Position numbers and translations under genes: made by a program | In this document: in pieces, positions 31,318 through 39,797 of the stretch | How positions within the stretch are numbered: position 1 is the first letter of the stretch | How the letters are laid out: each line of letters opens with the position of its first letter | Assembly: GCA_002387845.1 (NCBI GenBank) | Contig: DGLB01000037.1 | Coordinates: 1-58,296, forward strand | DNA: 58,296 nucleotides | Source: Stenotrophomonas maltophilia | GTDB taxonomy: Bacteria > Pseudomonadota > Gammaproteobacteria > Xanthomonadales > Xanthomonadaceae | Direction of reading: 5' to 3' | Notes under the pieces: model-generated | Databases searched by the model: none | Seen by the model: only the letters and a program-made list of their open reading frames with translations | What the model was told of the DNA's origin: nothing

Positions 31318-31887
31318 TCAGGGGCTGAGCGTCTGCAACCGCACGGCGGCCAGCACGCGTGGCCACGGGAACAGCGGTCCGGGGTCGCGTTTGCGCGGCA
31401 CCTGCCGGTCGGCGTCGTCGCTGGCGGCCACCTGCCGCGTATCCAGTGCTTCATGCCCGGCAATGAACTGCAGGCCGGGCAGGGTGCGGCACAGGTGCTG
31501 CAGCAGGTCGATCAGGGCGGCGACCTGTAGATCCGGATAGGGCTCATCCATCGCCTGGTGCCGGGAGTCCAGCCAGTGCGGGTAGCGCCCGGTGTTGACC
31601 AGCTCGATGCCGATCGAGCGCGGATTGAAGCCGCTCACATGGTGGGCGATGCGTTCCACCGGCACGTACTCCACGGTGCGGCCATCGCGGTCGATGTAGT
31701 AGTGCCCGCTGTTGCCGCTGCCGCTGTCATACAGCACGCGCTCGCCATACTCACGGGCCATCGCCAGGTCCGGCAGTTCGGTGCAGTGGATCACCACCAG
31801 GTCGATGGCCTCGCGCGGCCGTTCGCCCAGCTGTGCCACATAGGGCAGCGGTTGCAGGTCGAGGGCGGGCAGGGAACGGTGCGACAT
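31318..31887 (-). CDS. N-acetylmuramoyl-L-alanine amidase (AmpD/amidase_2 family)
   Basis: A 189-residue zinc amidase. LVVIHCTELP provides the first Zn-binding His, SGHYYIDRDGRTVEYVP the substrate-groove region, and FIAGHEALDTRQV and KRDPGPLFPW the second His and the Asp/Lys region typical of AmpD-like enzymes. It cleaves the amide bond between MurNAc (or anhydroMurNAc) and the stem peptide. No signal peptide is evident, which favours a cytoplasmic recycling role. It may be the sole ampD or a paralogue; this cannot be decided from the window. It is divergent from the hydrolase gene across a 70-base gap. Confidence 0.88.
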   Translation of the reverse strand: MSHRSLPALDLQPLPYVAQLGERPREAIDLVVIHCTELPDLAMAREYGERVLYDSGSGNSGHYYIDRDGRTVEYVPVERIAHHVSGFNPRSIGIELVNTGRYPHWLDSRHQAMDEPYPDLQVAALIDLLQHLCRTLPGLQFIAGHEALDTRQVAASDDADRQVPRKRDPGPLFPWPRVLAAVRLQTLSP

Positions 31888-31957
31888 GCTGCGATGCTAG
31901 CATTCGCCAGATGAGCGCAACCATTGATCTTTCCCCTGTTGTCCACGTGGTGGTGGC

Positions 31958-32485
31958 ATGAGCCGCGGTCACTGCATCCTGTCCCACGGCTTTGAAAGCG
32001 GTCCCGATGCCACCAAGGTGACCGCCCTGGCCGAGGTCGCTGAACGCCTGGGCTTCACCCATGAACGCCCGGACTACACCGACCTGGACGCCCGCCGCGT
32101 AGTCAGCAGCGTGGGCGACGTGCCGGCCCGCCTGCAGCGCCTGGCCGGCCTGGCGGCCGCGGCCGCGGCGCGCGGCCCGGTGGTACTGGCCGGCTCCAGC
32201 CTGGGAGCCTACATCTCGGCCCTGGCCTCGCTGCAGGTGCCGACCCAGGGACTGTTCCTGATGGTCCCGCCGACCCGGATGGGGCCGATGCCGGCGCTGG
32301 ACGCGGCTCCGGTGCCGACCAGCGTGGTGCATGCCTGGCAGGACGAGCTCATCCCCGCCGCGGACGTGATCGCCTGGGCCCAGGCCCGCTCGGCGCGTCT
32401 GCTGCTGGTGCAGGACGGTCATCGCCTGGAGCGGCACGTGGAAGCCTCGGCTCGGGCCTTCGAGGAGTTGCTGGGCGCGTTGTAG
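31958..32485 (+). CDS. Small alpha/beta hydrolase (YqiA-like)
   Basis: A 175-residue alpha/beta-hydrolase. An oxyanion-hole strand (CILSHGFESGPDATK) is followed by the nucleophile elbow GSSLGAY with Ser81, an acid in HAWQDELIPA and a catalytic His in LVQDGHRLE. Such small proteins act as esterases on unknown substrates. The TAG stop codon is itself part of the GTAG head of a REP element (32482-32503), so the present C-terminus was probably set by REP insertion. Confidence 0.85.
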   Translation: MSRGHCILSHGFESGPDATKVTALAEVAERLGFTHERPDYTDLDARRVVSSVGDVPARLQRLAGLAAAAAARGPVVLAGSSLGAYISALASLQVPTQGLFLMVPPTRMGPMPALDAAPVPTSVVHAWQDELIPAADVIAWAQARSARLLLVQDGHRLERHVEASARAFEELLGAL

Positions 32486-32546
32486 AGCCGGGCTTGCCCG
32501 GCTGGGACTGACCGGTAACGCTTCAGCGGGGCAAGCCCCGCTCTAC
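32482..32546. repeat. Inverted pair of SMAG-type REP hairpins (BIME)
   Basis: The forward unit 32482-32503 (GTAG head, GCCGGGC/GCCCGGC stem) faces the inverted unit 32525-32546 (AGCGGGGC/GCCCCGCT stem, CTAC end). They are separated by 21 bases. The forward unit overlaps the hydrolase stop codon. Confidence 0.88.
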
Positions 32547-32626
32547 GGTCCAACCCCGCGTCTTGTCGGGCGATTGTCGCCGGGTCACGTACAATGCGCG
32601 GTCCGCTGACCTGTGTACCCCCATCC

Positions 32627-34771
32627 GTGAAATTCTTTGTTTCCTGCGCCAAGGGCCTGGAGTATCTGCTCGCCGACGAACTGCTGGCGCTGGGCCTGCC
32701 CAAGGCCACCGCCACCATTTCCGGCGTGAATGCCGAGGGCGAGCTGGCGCAGGCGCAGCGGGTGGTGCTGTGGTCGCGACTGGCCAGCCGCGTGCTGTGG
32801 CCCATCGGCGAATTCGACTGTCCGGACGAAGCCTCCCTGTACCAGGGCGTCAGCGCCATGCCCTGGGAGCAGCACATCGCCCCCGAGCTGACCCTGGCGG
32901 TGGACGCCCACGTGTCCGGCACCGAGATCACCCACGCGCGCTTTGCCGCGCAGCGGGTCAAGGATGGCGTGGTCGACAGCCTGCGCGCGCAGGGCCTGGA
33001 GCGGCCGTCGGTGAACGTGGAGTTCCCGGACGTGCGCCTGAACCTGTCGCTGCGCAAGGGCCGCGCCACCATCTCCATCGACCTCGGCGGCGGCCCCATG
33101 CACCGCCGCGGCTGGCGCATGGCGCAGAACGACGCGCCATTGAAGGAAAACCTGGCCGCAGCGGTGCTGCTGCGAGCCAACTGGCCGAAGATCCACGCCG
33201 AGGGCGGTGGCCTGCTCGACCCGATGTGCGGCAGCGGCACGCTGCTGATCGAAGGCGCGCTGATGGCCGCCGACGTCGCCCCGGGCCTGCAGCGCCACGG
33301 CAGCATTCCGCCCAGCCGCTGGCTCGGCTTCGACCGTGACAGCTGGAAGGCGCTGCTGGCCGAAGCCCGCGAACGCGAGCAGGTGGGCCGCGCCGCGCTG
33401 AAACAGGTGATCCACGGCAGTGACATCGACCCGCTGGCGATCCGCGCGGCCAAGGAGAATGCCGAAGTCGCCGGTGTCTCCGACGCGATCTGGTTCGGCG
33501 TGCGCGACGTGGCCGACGTGCAGGTGCCGCCGCAGGAAACCGGCTGCGTGGTCTGCAATCCCCCCTACGACGAACGCCTGGCCGCGGACGCGGTGCTGTA
33601 CCGCCGCATTGGCGATGCGCTCAAGCGCGCGGTGCCGCAGTGGCGCGCCAGCCTGCTGTGCGGCAGCGCCGACCTGGCCTTCGCCACCGGCCTGCGTGCC
33701 AGCAAGAAGTACCAGCTGTTCAACGGTGCGATCGAATGCGCGTTGATTGTCTGCGACCCGATTGCGGTACCGCAGCGCGAAAACAGCGGCGCACCGCGCG
33801 AACTCAGTGAAGGCGCGCAGATGGTGGCCAACCGCCTGCGCAAGAACATCCGCAAGTACAAGACCTGGCGCAGCAAGGCCCAGGTCACCTGCTACCGCGT
33901 CTACGACGCCGACCTGCCGGAGTACGCCGCCGCCATCGACGTGTACCAGGAAGATGGCGGTGCCGGTCGTACCTTCCTGCATGTGCAGGAGTACGCCGCG
34001 CCGGCCACCATCCCAGACGTCGATGTGCGTCGCCGTCGCAATGAACTGCTGTCGGCCGCGCGCGAGGTGTTCCAGGTGCCGGCCGAGCAGGTCGCGCTGA
34101 AGTCGCGCGAGCGCGGCAAGGGCGGCAGCAAGTACGGCCGTTTCGAGCAGCGCGGCGAGTTCATCATGGTGCGCGAGAACGACGCGCTGCTGCGCGTGAA
34201 TCTGTTCGACTACCTCGATACCGGCCTGTTCCTTGACCACCGTCCGCTGCGCTGGCACATGGGCCAGGTGGCCGAGGGCCAGCGTTTCCTCAATCTGTTC
34301 TGCTACACCGGCGTGGCCAGCGTGCAGGCCGCCGTGGCCGGTGCCGCCTCAACCACCAGCGTGGATCTGTCCGGTACCTACCTGCAGTGGTGTGCCGACA
34401 ACCTGGCGTTGAATGGCAAGGGCGGCAGCCAGCACACCCTGGTGCAGGCCGATGCGTTGGCCTGGCTGGAAGCGGAGCGTCACCGTTTCGACGTGATCTT
34501 CTGCGACCCGCCGACGTTCTCGAACTCGGCCCGCGCCGATGATTTCGATGTGCAGCGCGAACATGTCCGGCTGCTGCGCGCGGCGGTCAACCGGCTCACC
34601 CCGGAAGGCGTGCTGTACTTCTCCAACAACTTCCGTCGCTTCAAGCTGGACGAGGAAGCGGTGAAGGAGTTCGCGCAGTGCAAGGAGATCACCGCCGATA
34701 CCATCGATGAGGATTTCCAGCGCAATCCGCGCATCCACCGCGCGTGGGAGCTCCGCCGCTACGGCGCTTGA
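32627..34771 (+). CDS. rlmL: Bifunctional 23S rRNA methyltransferase RlmKL (m2G2445/m7G2069)
   Basis: A 714-residue fusion enzyme. The N-terminal half has a THUMP domain (about 40-155) and an RlmL N2-guanine methyltransferase module: LLDPMCGSGTLLIEGAL binds SAM and CNPPYDERL is the catalytic NPPY. The C-terminal half is the RlmK N7-methyltransferase: FLNLFCYTGVASVQAA is the SAM site and FCDPPTFSNS the second catalytic motif. GTG 32627 starts the family-typical KFFVSCAKGLEYLL; an ATG 11 codons earlier is possible. It modifies helix 74 of 23S rRNA during 50S assembly. Confidence 0.96.
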   Translation: MKFFVSCAKGLEYLLADELLALGLPKATATISGVNAEGELAQAQRVVLWSRLASRVLWPIGEFDCPDEASLYQGVSAMPWEQHIAPELTLAVDAHVSGTEITHARFAAQRVKDGVVDSLRAQGLERPSVNVEFPDVRLNLSLRKGRATISIDLGGGPMHRRGWRMAQNDAPLKENLAAAVLLRANWPKIHAEGGGLLDPMCGSGTLLIEGALMAADVAPGLQRHGSIPPSRWLGFDRDSWKALLAEAREREQVGRAALKQVIHGSDIDPLAIRAAKENAEVAGVSDAIWFGVRDVADVQVPPQETGCVVCNPPYDERLAADAVLYRRIGDALKRAVPQWRASLLCGSADLAFATGLRASKKYQLFNGAIECALIVCDPIAVPQRENSGAPRELSEGAQMVANRLRKNIRKYKTWRSKAQVTCYRVYDADLPEYAAAIDVYQEDGGAGRTFLHVQEYAAPATIPDVDVRRRRNELLSAAREVFQVPAEQVALKSRERGKGGSKYGRFEQRGEFIMVRENDALLRVNLFDYLDTGLFLDHRPLRWHMGQVAEGQRFLNLFCYTGVASVQAAVAGAASTTSVDLSGTYLQWCADNLALNGKGGSQHTLVQADALAWLEAERHRFDVIFCDPPTFSNSARADDFDVQREHVRLLRAAVNRLTPEGVLYFSNNFRRFKLDEEAVKEFAQCKEITADTIDEDFQRNPRIHRAWELRRYGA

Positions 34772-34806
34772 AGTAATGTGCCGTGCCATTGCTGGGGGGC
34801 GGCGTT

Positions 34807-35136
34807 TTACATCACCGCGGCCACCAACCCCAGCACTGGCAGCCCACACGCCAGCGGCTTCAACCACCGCTGCCGCCACGGATACAGGCCGAACGCAATC
34901 GGCAACCCGGCAATCGTCAAGGTGCCCAGCCACAGCACCGGGCCGGCGGCCCAGCCGTGGTCCGCCACGCTCAGCGCGAACGATACACACAGCAGCGCCC
35001 AACCCAGCACGCGCCAGCGCGTGCGCACGCTGGCGGTTGCCGCCGCCTTGCCGTGCAGGTCCAGCTGGTGCTTTTCCATCGCCAGCGACAGGGCGGTGAA
35101 CGCGGCGAAACTCAAGGTCACGGCAAGCAGCATCAT
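34807..35136 (-). CDS. DUF3325 family inner-membrane protein
   Basis: A 109-residue membrane protein with four predicted helices (LLAVTLSFAAFTALSLAM, VLGWALLCVSFALSVADHGW, GPVLWLGTLTIAGLPIAFGL and PLACGLPVLGLVAAV) and the family's YPWRQRWL-type segment. The function is unknown. DUF3325 genes recur with PepSY and DUF3649 genes beside TonB-dependent siderophore receptors. Its ATG overlaps the PepSY stop (ATGA at 35133-35136). Confidence 0.82.
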   Translation of the reverse strand: MMLLAVTLSFAAFTALSLAMEKHQLDLHGKAAATASVRTRWRVLGWALLCVSFALSVADHGWAAGPVLWLGTLTIAGLPIAFGLYPWRQRWLKPLACGLPVLGLVAAVM

Positions 35137-36773
35137 GCGCTGGCCTCCGCCGGCACCGCCGGTTTCGCCGCTGCCGCTGCAGCGGCCTGGCGCTTCTTCT
35201 TCTCCGCCGCGCTCAGTGCCGGCTGCCAGCGCTGCATGCGCAGGCCGCAGTAGGCCAGCATCGCCCCGAACGCCAGCATCACCAGATCAAAGCCGGCCAG
35301 CACCCAGTCGCCAGACAGCAGGGTCACGCCCAGGTGCGCGTGCGTGGTCAGCGCATTGACGACCGGAACGAGGACGAACAGCGCCGCGCCCACATACAAC
35401 TGCGCGGCCCACATCTGGCGCTTCGGCCAAATGAACGCCGCCAGCAGCGCCGCGCCCCACGCATGGAAGAACACGCTGGCTTCGGCGGCCGGGCGGTCGG
35501 CCAGCCCCAGCGGCAGCAGACGGTTGCCCCAGAAGTAGGCCGCAAATGCGATCGGCAGCCCAGCCACCGCGCCGATGTTGAGCGCGTCGACCAGGCGCAG
35601 ACCGAAGCCGATCCTGCCGGACTTGGCATGCTTCGGCCGTTCCTTCACCGCCCACAGCACCACGCCGCTGGCCACCATCAGGCAGCCGACCAGGCCGGAC
35701 AGGAAGAACAGCGCGCGCAGTCCCCAATCGGCAAAGTGAGCCAGGTGCAGGCCGTACATCACGCCACGCGTCTGGGTGGCCCCGCCCGGCACCGGGCTGG
35801 CCTGCAGCAATTGGCCGCTGACCGCATCAAAGCGCAGCGATGGCGCGTCGCTGGACAGGCGGCGACCATCACGCTGGTAGACGTCCACCACCGCATTGGC
35901 CGCACCCGGGCGCGAGACAGTGAAGCCGCCAACCTCGGCACCCTTCCATTCGCGTCGCGCACTGTCGAGCAGCTGCTGGATCGGTACCGGCGTGGCGCTG
36001 CCTTCGCCCGGGCCTTCGACATCGGCCAGGCGTGCGAACGCTTCGCTGTAGAACGCCGCTTCGTCGTTCGGGTAGGCCTTGTTCATGCCCCACGGCAGGT
36101 ACATGAACATCAGGGTGACGATGCCGGTGTAGGTGATCATCGCGTGGTAGGGAAGGGCCATCACCGCGCTGACGTTGTGGAAGTCCAGCCACGAGCGCAG
36201 GCCCTTGTCCGGGCGGAAGGTGAAGAAGTCCTTGAAGATCTTCTTGTGGGTGATCACCCCGGTGATGATCGCCACCAGCATGAACATCGCGCAGAAGCCC
36301 ACCAGATAGCGCGCCCACAGCACCGGAATGTAGTGCAGGTCGAAATGCAGGCGGTAGAAGAAATCGCCGCCACGGGTCTCACGCGCGCTCACCTCGTTGC
36401 CGGTGTTCGGATCCACGGTGGCGTCGCCGAAGCGACCGCCGCCGCGCCGGCGCTTTTCGCCTTCGGCAGGCGGTTTCACCATCGACTCGGGGTTGCGCCA
36501 GAACATGCGCATGGCCGGGTTGCGCGGGCTGGGCAGGGTGACGTTCCACGATTCGGCCTGCGGTGCCTTGTGCTGCAGGAAGGTGAGCGCACGCTGTGCC
36601 GCCACGTCGCTGCTGACCGTGCTGCGCGGCAGCTCCGGGCGCATCCAGCGGCTGATCTCTTCGCGGTAGTAGCTGGCGGTGCCGGCCATGAAGATCAACA
36701 ACAACAACCAGCCCACCAGCAGGCCGGTCCAGCTGTGCAGCCAGGCCATCGACTGACGGAAGCCGTTCTTCAT
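35133..36773 (-). CDS. PepSY-associated membrane protein, probable ferric-siderophore reductase-like
   Basis: A 546-residue inner-membrane protein of the PepSY_TM (PiuB/FoxB-related) family. TM1 (MAWLHSWTGLLVGWLLLLIF) carries the early His typical of haem-coordinating helices. A periplasmic PepSY region with an Arg-rich insert follows, then helices near YLVGFCAMFMLVAIITGVIT, YHAMITYTGIVTLMFMYLPW, LFFLSGLVGCLMVASGVVLW and three more. Conserved HFDLHY and HLAHFADWG segments could ligate haem or iron. It probably helps reduce or process siderophore-bound iron at the membrane. ATG 36773 overlaps the upstream gene's stop by ATGA. It is the middle gene of a Fur-box-linked operon. Confidence 0.87.
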   Translation of the reverse strand: MKNGFRQSMAWLHSWTGLLVGWLLLLIFMAGTASYYREEISRWMRPELPRSTVSSDVAAQRALTFLQHKAPQAESWNVTLPSPRNPAMRMFWRNPESMVKPPAEGEKRRRGGGRFGDATVDPNTGNEVSARETRGGDFFYRLHFDLHYIPVLWARYLVGFCAMFMLVAIITGVITHKKIFKDFFTFRPDKGLRSWLDFHNVSAVMALPYHAMITYTGIVTLMFMYLPWGMNKAYPNDEAAFYSEAFARLADVEGPGEGSATPVPIQQLLDSARREWKGAEVGGFTVSRPGAANAVVDVYQRDGRRLSSDAPSLRFDAVSGQLLQASPVPGGATQTRGVMYGLHLAHFADWGLRALFFLSGLVGCLMVASGVVLWAVKERPKHAKSGRIGFGLRLVDALNIGAVAGLPIAFAAYFWGNRLLPLGLADRPAAEASVFFHAWGAALLAAFIWPKRQMWAAQLYVGAALFVLVPVVNALTTHAHLGVTLLSGDWVLAGFDLVMLAFGAMLAYCGLRMQRWQPALSAAEKKKRQAAAAAAAKPAVPAEASA

Positions 36774-37093
36774 GCGCGGCCCTCCAGCAGCAGCGTGCCC
36801 AGCCAGAACAGCGCGGTGGGCGCGGCGATGCCGAGCCAGGCGCGCCACGCCGTGCGGGTGGCGAACGCCCACAACGCCGCACACGCGCACAGCACGATCC
36901 CGACCAGCATGCCGGTCAGCACCGCCTGCGAGCGCGCACCCGGCAGGGCGACGGCGAAGAACATCGAACAGGTCGCGGCCAGCGCGTAACCGCCGAAGAT
37001 CGCGGCCAGGCTGCGTGAGAGCACGCCCAGCCAGGGGCGGGCGAAGAAGCGGCCCACGGGGGCGAGCCAATGTGCGTCAGACGTGCTGTCCAC
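36770..37093 (-). CDS. DUF3649 family membrane protein
   Basis: A small membrane protein of about 107 residues with three helices (SLAAIFGGYALAATCSMFFA, VLTGMLVGIVLCACAALWAF and LGIAAPTALFWLGTLLL). The first contains the family's FGGYALAA motif. GTG 37093 was picked because AGGA precedes it; ATG 37165 would add 24 residues, so the start is uncertain. It leads the operon DUF3649-PepSY-DUF3325, divergent from the TonB receptor. The Fur box lies about 155 bases upstream. Confidence 0.75.
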   Translation of the reverse strand: MDSTSDAHWLAPVGRFFARPWLGVLSRSLAAIFGGYALAATCSMFFAVALPGARSQAVLTGMLVGIVLCACAALWAFATRTAWRAWLGIAAPTALFWLGTLLLEGRA

Positions 37094-37247
37094 AAGGTCC
37101 TGCAAAGTCGAAGTTCCAACGGCAATGGCCCACTGCGGAACGCAGCAGGCAGCAAGAGAGGCCATCCTTGGCCCAGCCGCTGTTTGGCGCAGCGGTATCC
37201 CTGGAGTGGGTTCTTTTGTGTCGCAATCGACACATCAGATCGCGGCG

Positions 37248-37266
37248 AATGATAGTCATTATCATT
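37248..37266. promoter_or_regulatory. Fur box in the divergent iron-uptake promoter region
   Basis: AATGATAGTCATTATCATT contains TGATAGTCATTATCA, which matches the 7-1-7 Fur consensus TGATAATnATTATCA at all but one position. It lies in the 316-base gap between the DUF3649 and TonB-receptor genes. The rest of that gap shows no further gene. Confidence 0.9.
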
Positions 37267-37409
37267 TCGTTCTTCAAGTCGTGCAGGTCTTTGTCATCGG
37301 ATCTGCGGTGCAGCGTCATCTTCACGACATCCCAGCTGAACAGACTGCGCCCCGCGCGGCGGAGCGGAGGGTCCACGCGTCCCCCTTTCAAGTTGACCTG
37401 GAGTTGCTG

Positions 37410-39797
37410 GTGAAGCGTTGTGCGTTGGCGGTTGCCGTTGTGTCCGTTGTTTCTCTTGTCATGGCTGCCGAAGGGCATGCCCAGACTGCTCCGGCAGGGA
37501 ATGCCGCAGCCCCCACCAATCTGGACACGATGGTCGTCACCGGTACCCGCGGCAGCAACCGCACCCAGTTCGACACGCTGGCTCCGGTGGACGTGTTTTC
37601 GCAGGAAGAGATCCAGGCGATCGAATCGAGCGACCTCAACGACGTGCTGGCCCAGCTGGTACCGTCGTTCGTGGTCCAGCGCATGCCGATGAACGACGGC
37701 CTGGTGTTCGTGCGTCCGGCCACCTTGCGTGGGCTTTCGCCTGACCAGACCCTGGTGCTGGTCAACGGCCGCCGCTTCCACCGTTCTGGATTGCTGGGCG
37801 CGCGCGGCGCGCAGGGCCCGGACCTGGCGCAGATTCCGGTGCACGCCATCCAGCGCATCGAAGTCCTCCGCGACGGTGCTTCGGCGCAGTACGGTTCCGA
37901 CGCCATTGCCGGCGTGATCAACATCATCCTGGACGATCGCGTCGGGGGTGAAGTGTCACTCGGACTGTCCGAGTACAGCGAAGGCGATGGTCGTGGCCGC
38001 AAGGTCGGTGCCCGCCACGGTTTCGCGTTGGGCGATGCCGGCAGCCTGTCGCTGTTCGCCGACTGGGACAAATCCGACGCCACCTCGCGCAGCCGTCAGC
38101 GCGCCGATGCGATTGCCTTCCAGAACGCACACCCGGAACTGGACGTGCCCAACCCGGTGCAGCGCTGGGGCCAGCCGGACCTGGAAAACCGCCACGCCGG
38201 CTTCAACCTGGATCTGGCCCTGTCCCCCAACCTGGACCTGTACGGCTTCGGCCTGTTCGGTCACAGCGAAGGCATGAGCGACTTCAACTGGCGCAATCCG
38301 GACGGCACTGCATCGGTGTACAACCCCACCAGCGTGTTCCCGGGCTGGGACGCACGTTCGCTGTATCCCACCGGTTTCAGCCCACAGTACGGCAACGAAC
38401 AGGACGACCTGCAGACCGTGCTCGGCCTGCGCGGCTACCTCGGCGAGCGCTGGCGCTGGGACGTGAGCGCATCGTACGGCCGCAATGAAATCGACTACAC
38501 CCTGGACAATGCGATCAACGCCTCGCTGGGTCCGGACAGCCCGACCTCGTTCTATCTGGGGCGGCTGTCGCAGACCGAGAAGAACCTCAACGCCGACGTG
38601 GTCTATTCGCTGCCGGTGTCCGCGCTCGAAGGTCCGATCAACATCGCCTTCGGTGCCGAGGCGCGCGAGGAAACCTATGCGGTGAAGGCCGGCGACCCGG
38701 CTTCCTACGCGATCGGCCCGGGTGCCGCGACCGGTCTGGCCGGCGGTGCCAACGGCGCGCCCGGTTTCAGCGACACCAATGCCGGCAGCTGGAGCCAGCG
38801 CAGTCGCGCGGCCTACATCGACGTGGAAGCACCGATCACCGCGCGCTGGACGGTGGGTGCGGCAACCCGTTACGAGCACTTCTCGGCGTTCGGTGAAAGC
38901 ATTGACGGCAAGCTCTCGACCCGCTTTGCCTTCACTCCGGATGTGGCCATTCGTGGCTCGGTCTCGACCGGCTTCCGCGCGCCGACGCCGGGCCAGCTGT
39001 ACACCCAGAGCACCCAGCAGGGCCTGGATACGGTCACCCTGCAGGTGTTCACCACCGGCCGCCTCTCGCCCAGCGACCCGCTGGCGGTGCAGCTGGGCGC
39101 ACAACCGCTCAAGCCCGAACAGTCGCGTACCGCCTCGCTCGGCCTGACCTGGAAGACCGACGTCGGTTTCTCCGGTTCGGTGGACGTGTATGACATCAAG
39201 GTCACCGACCGCTTCAGCCAGTCGGCCGCCTACGCCGTGCCGGTCGGTACGCCGAATCCGCTGCGCTTCACCTCGGTGAGTTTCTACACCAACGACTTCG
39301 ACACCACCACGCGCGGTGTGGATGTGGTCACCAGCTACGCCACCGGGCTGGGCGCAGGGCGCTTGAACACCACCCTGGGCTACAACTACAACCAGACCAC
39401 GGTGGACAGCGGTCGTACCGGCGTGGCGACCAACGACAGCCAGCGCCGCATCTTCGAAGAGCGCCTGCCCGAGCACAAGGCCACGCTGAGCAGCCAGTAC
39501 GAAATCGGGCGCTGGAGTGTGCTCGGCAAGCTGCGATACTACGGGGCATGGACCGACTCTTCCGGCAATGCCACCGGCGACATCTTCCAGCGCTTCGGCG
39601 CGATGAGCTTCTTCGACCTGGCCGTGAGCTACAAGGTCACCGGGCAGCAGACCCTGCGCCTGGGCGCGGACAACCTGTTCGACCGCTATCCCGACGAAGC
39701 CACGTTCCAGGCCAGCCGTGGCCTGATCTACTCGCGCAACGCGCCGTATGACACCGATGGCCGCAACGTCTACGCCGAATACCGGATCCGTTACTGA
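37410..39797 (+). CDS. TonB-dependent outer-membrane receptor (iron/siderophore type)
   Basis: A 795-residue receptor. The signal peptide (KRCALAVAVVSVVSLVMAAE, ending GHA) precedes the TonB box DTMVVTGTR, a plug domain with VLVNGRRFHRSG, IPVHAIQRIEVLRDGASAQYG and SDAIAGVINIIL, and a 22-strand barrel ending in an aromatic (YAEYRIRY). GTG 37410 has a GGAG six bases upstream and starts the signal peptide; upstream in-frame sequence spans the Fur box and is not coding. The Fur box at 37248-37266 indicates iron repression. The ligand is unknown; there are no siderophore synthesis genes nearby. The next gene starts within the stop codon (TGATG). Confidence 0.92.
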   Translation: MKRCALAVAVVSVVSLVMAAEGHAQTAPAGNAAAPTNLDTMVVTGTRGSNRTQFDTLAPVDVFSQEEIQAIESSDLNDVLAQLVPSFVVQRMPMNDGLVFVRPATLRGLSPDQTLVLVNGRRFHRSGLLGARGAQGPDLAQIPVHAIQRIEVLRDGASAQYGSDAIAGVINIILDDRVGGEVSLGLSEYSEGDGRGRKVGARHGFALGDAGSLSLFADWDKSDATSRSRQRADAIAFQNAHPELDVPNPVQRWGQPDLENRHAGFNLDLALSPNLDLYGFGLFGHSEGMSDFNWRNPDGTASVYNPTSVFPGWDARSLYPTGFSPQYGNEQDDLQTVLGLRGYLGERWRWDVSASYGRNEIDYTLDNAINASLGPDSPTSFYLGRLSQTEKNLNADVVYSLPVSALEGPINIAFGAEAREETYAVKAGDPASYAIGPGAATGLAGGANGAPGFSDTNAGSWSQRSRAAYIDVEAPITARWTVGAATRYEHFSAFGESIDGKLSTRFAFTPDVAIRGSVSTGFRAPTPGQLYTQSTQQGLDTVTLQVFTTGRLSPSDPLAVQLGAQPLKPEQSRTASLGLTWKTDVGFSGSVDVYDIKVTDRFSQSAAYAVPVGTPNPLRFTSVSFYTNDFDTTTRGVDVVTSYATGLGAGRLNTTLGYNYNQTTVDSGRTGVATNDSQRRIFEERLPEHKATLSSQYEIGRWSVLGKLRYYGAWTDSSGNATGDIFQRFGAMSFFDLAVSYKVTGQQTLRLGADNLFDRYPDEATFQASRGLIYSRNAPYDTDGRNVYAEYRIRY

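Noticed and set aside
37083..37409. Longer N-terminus for the TonB receptor
   Set aside because: It would translate across the Fur box and place the signal peptide 109 residues inside the protein.
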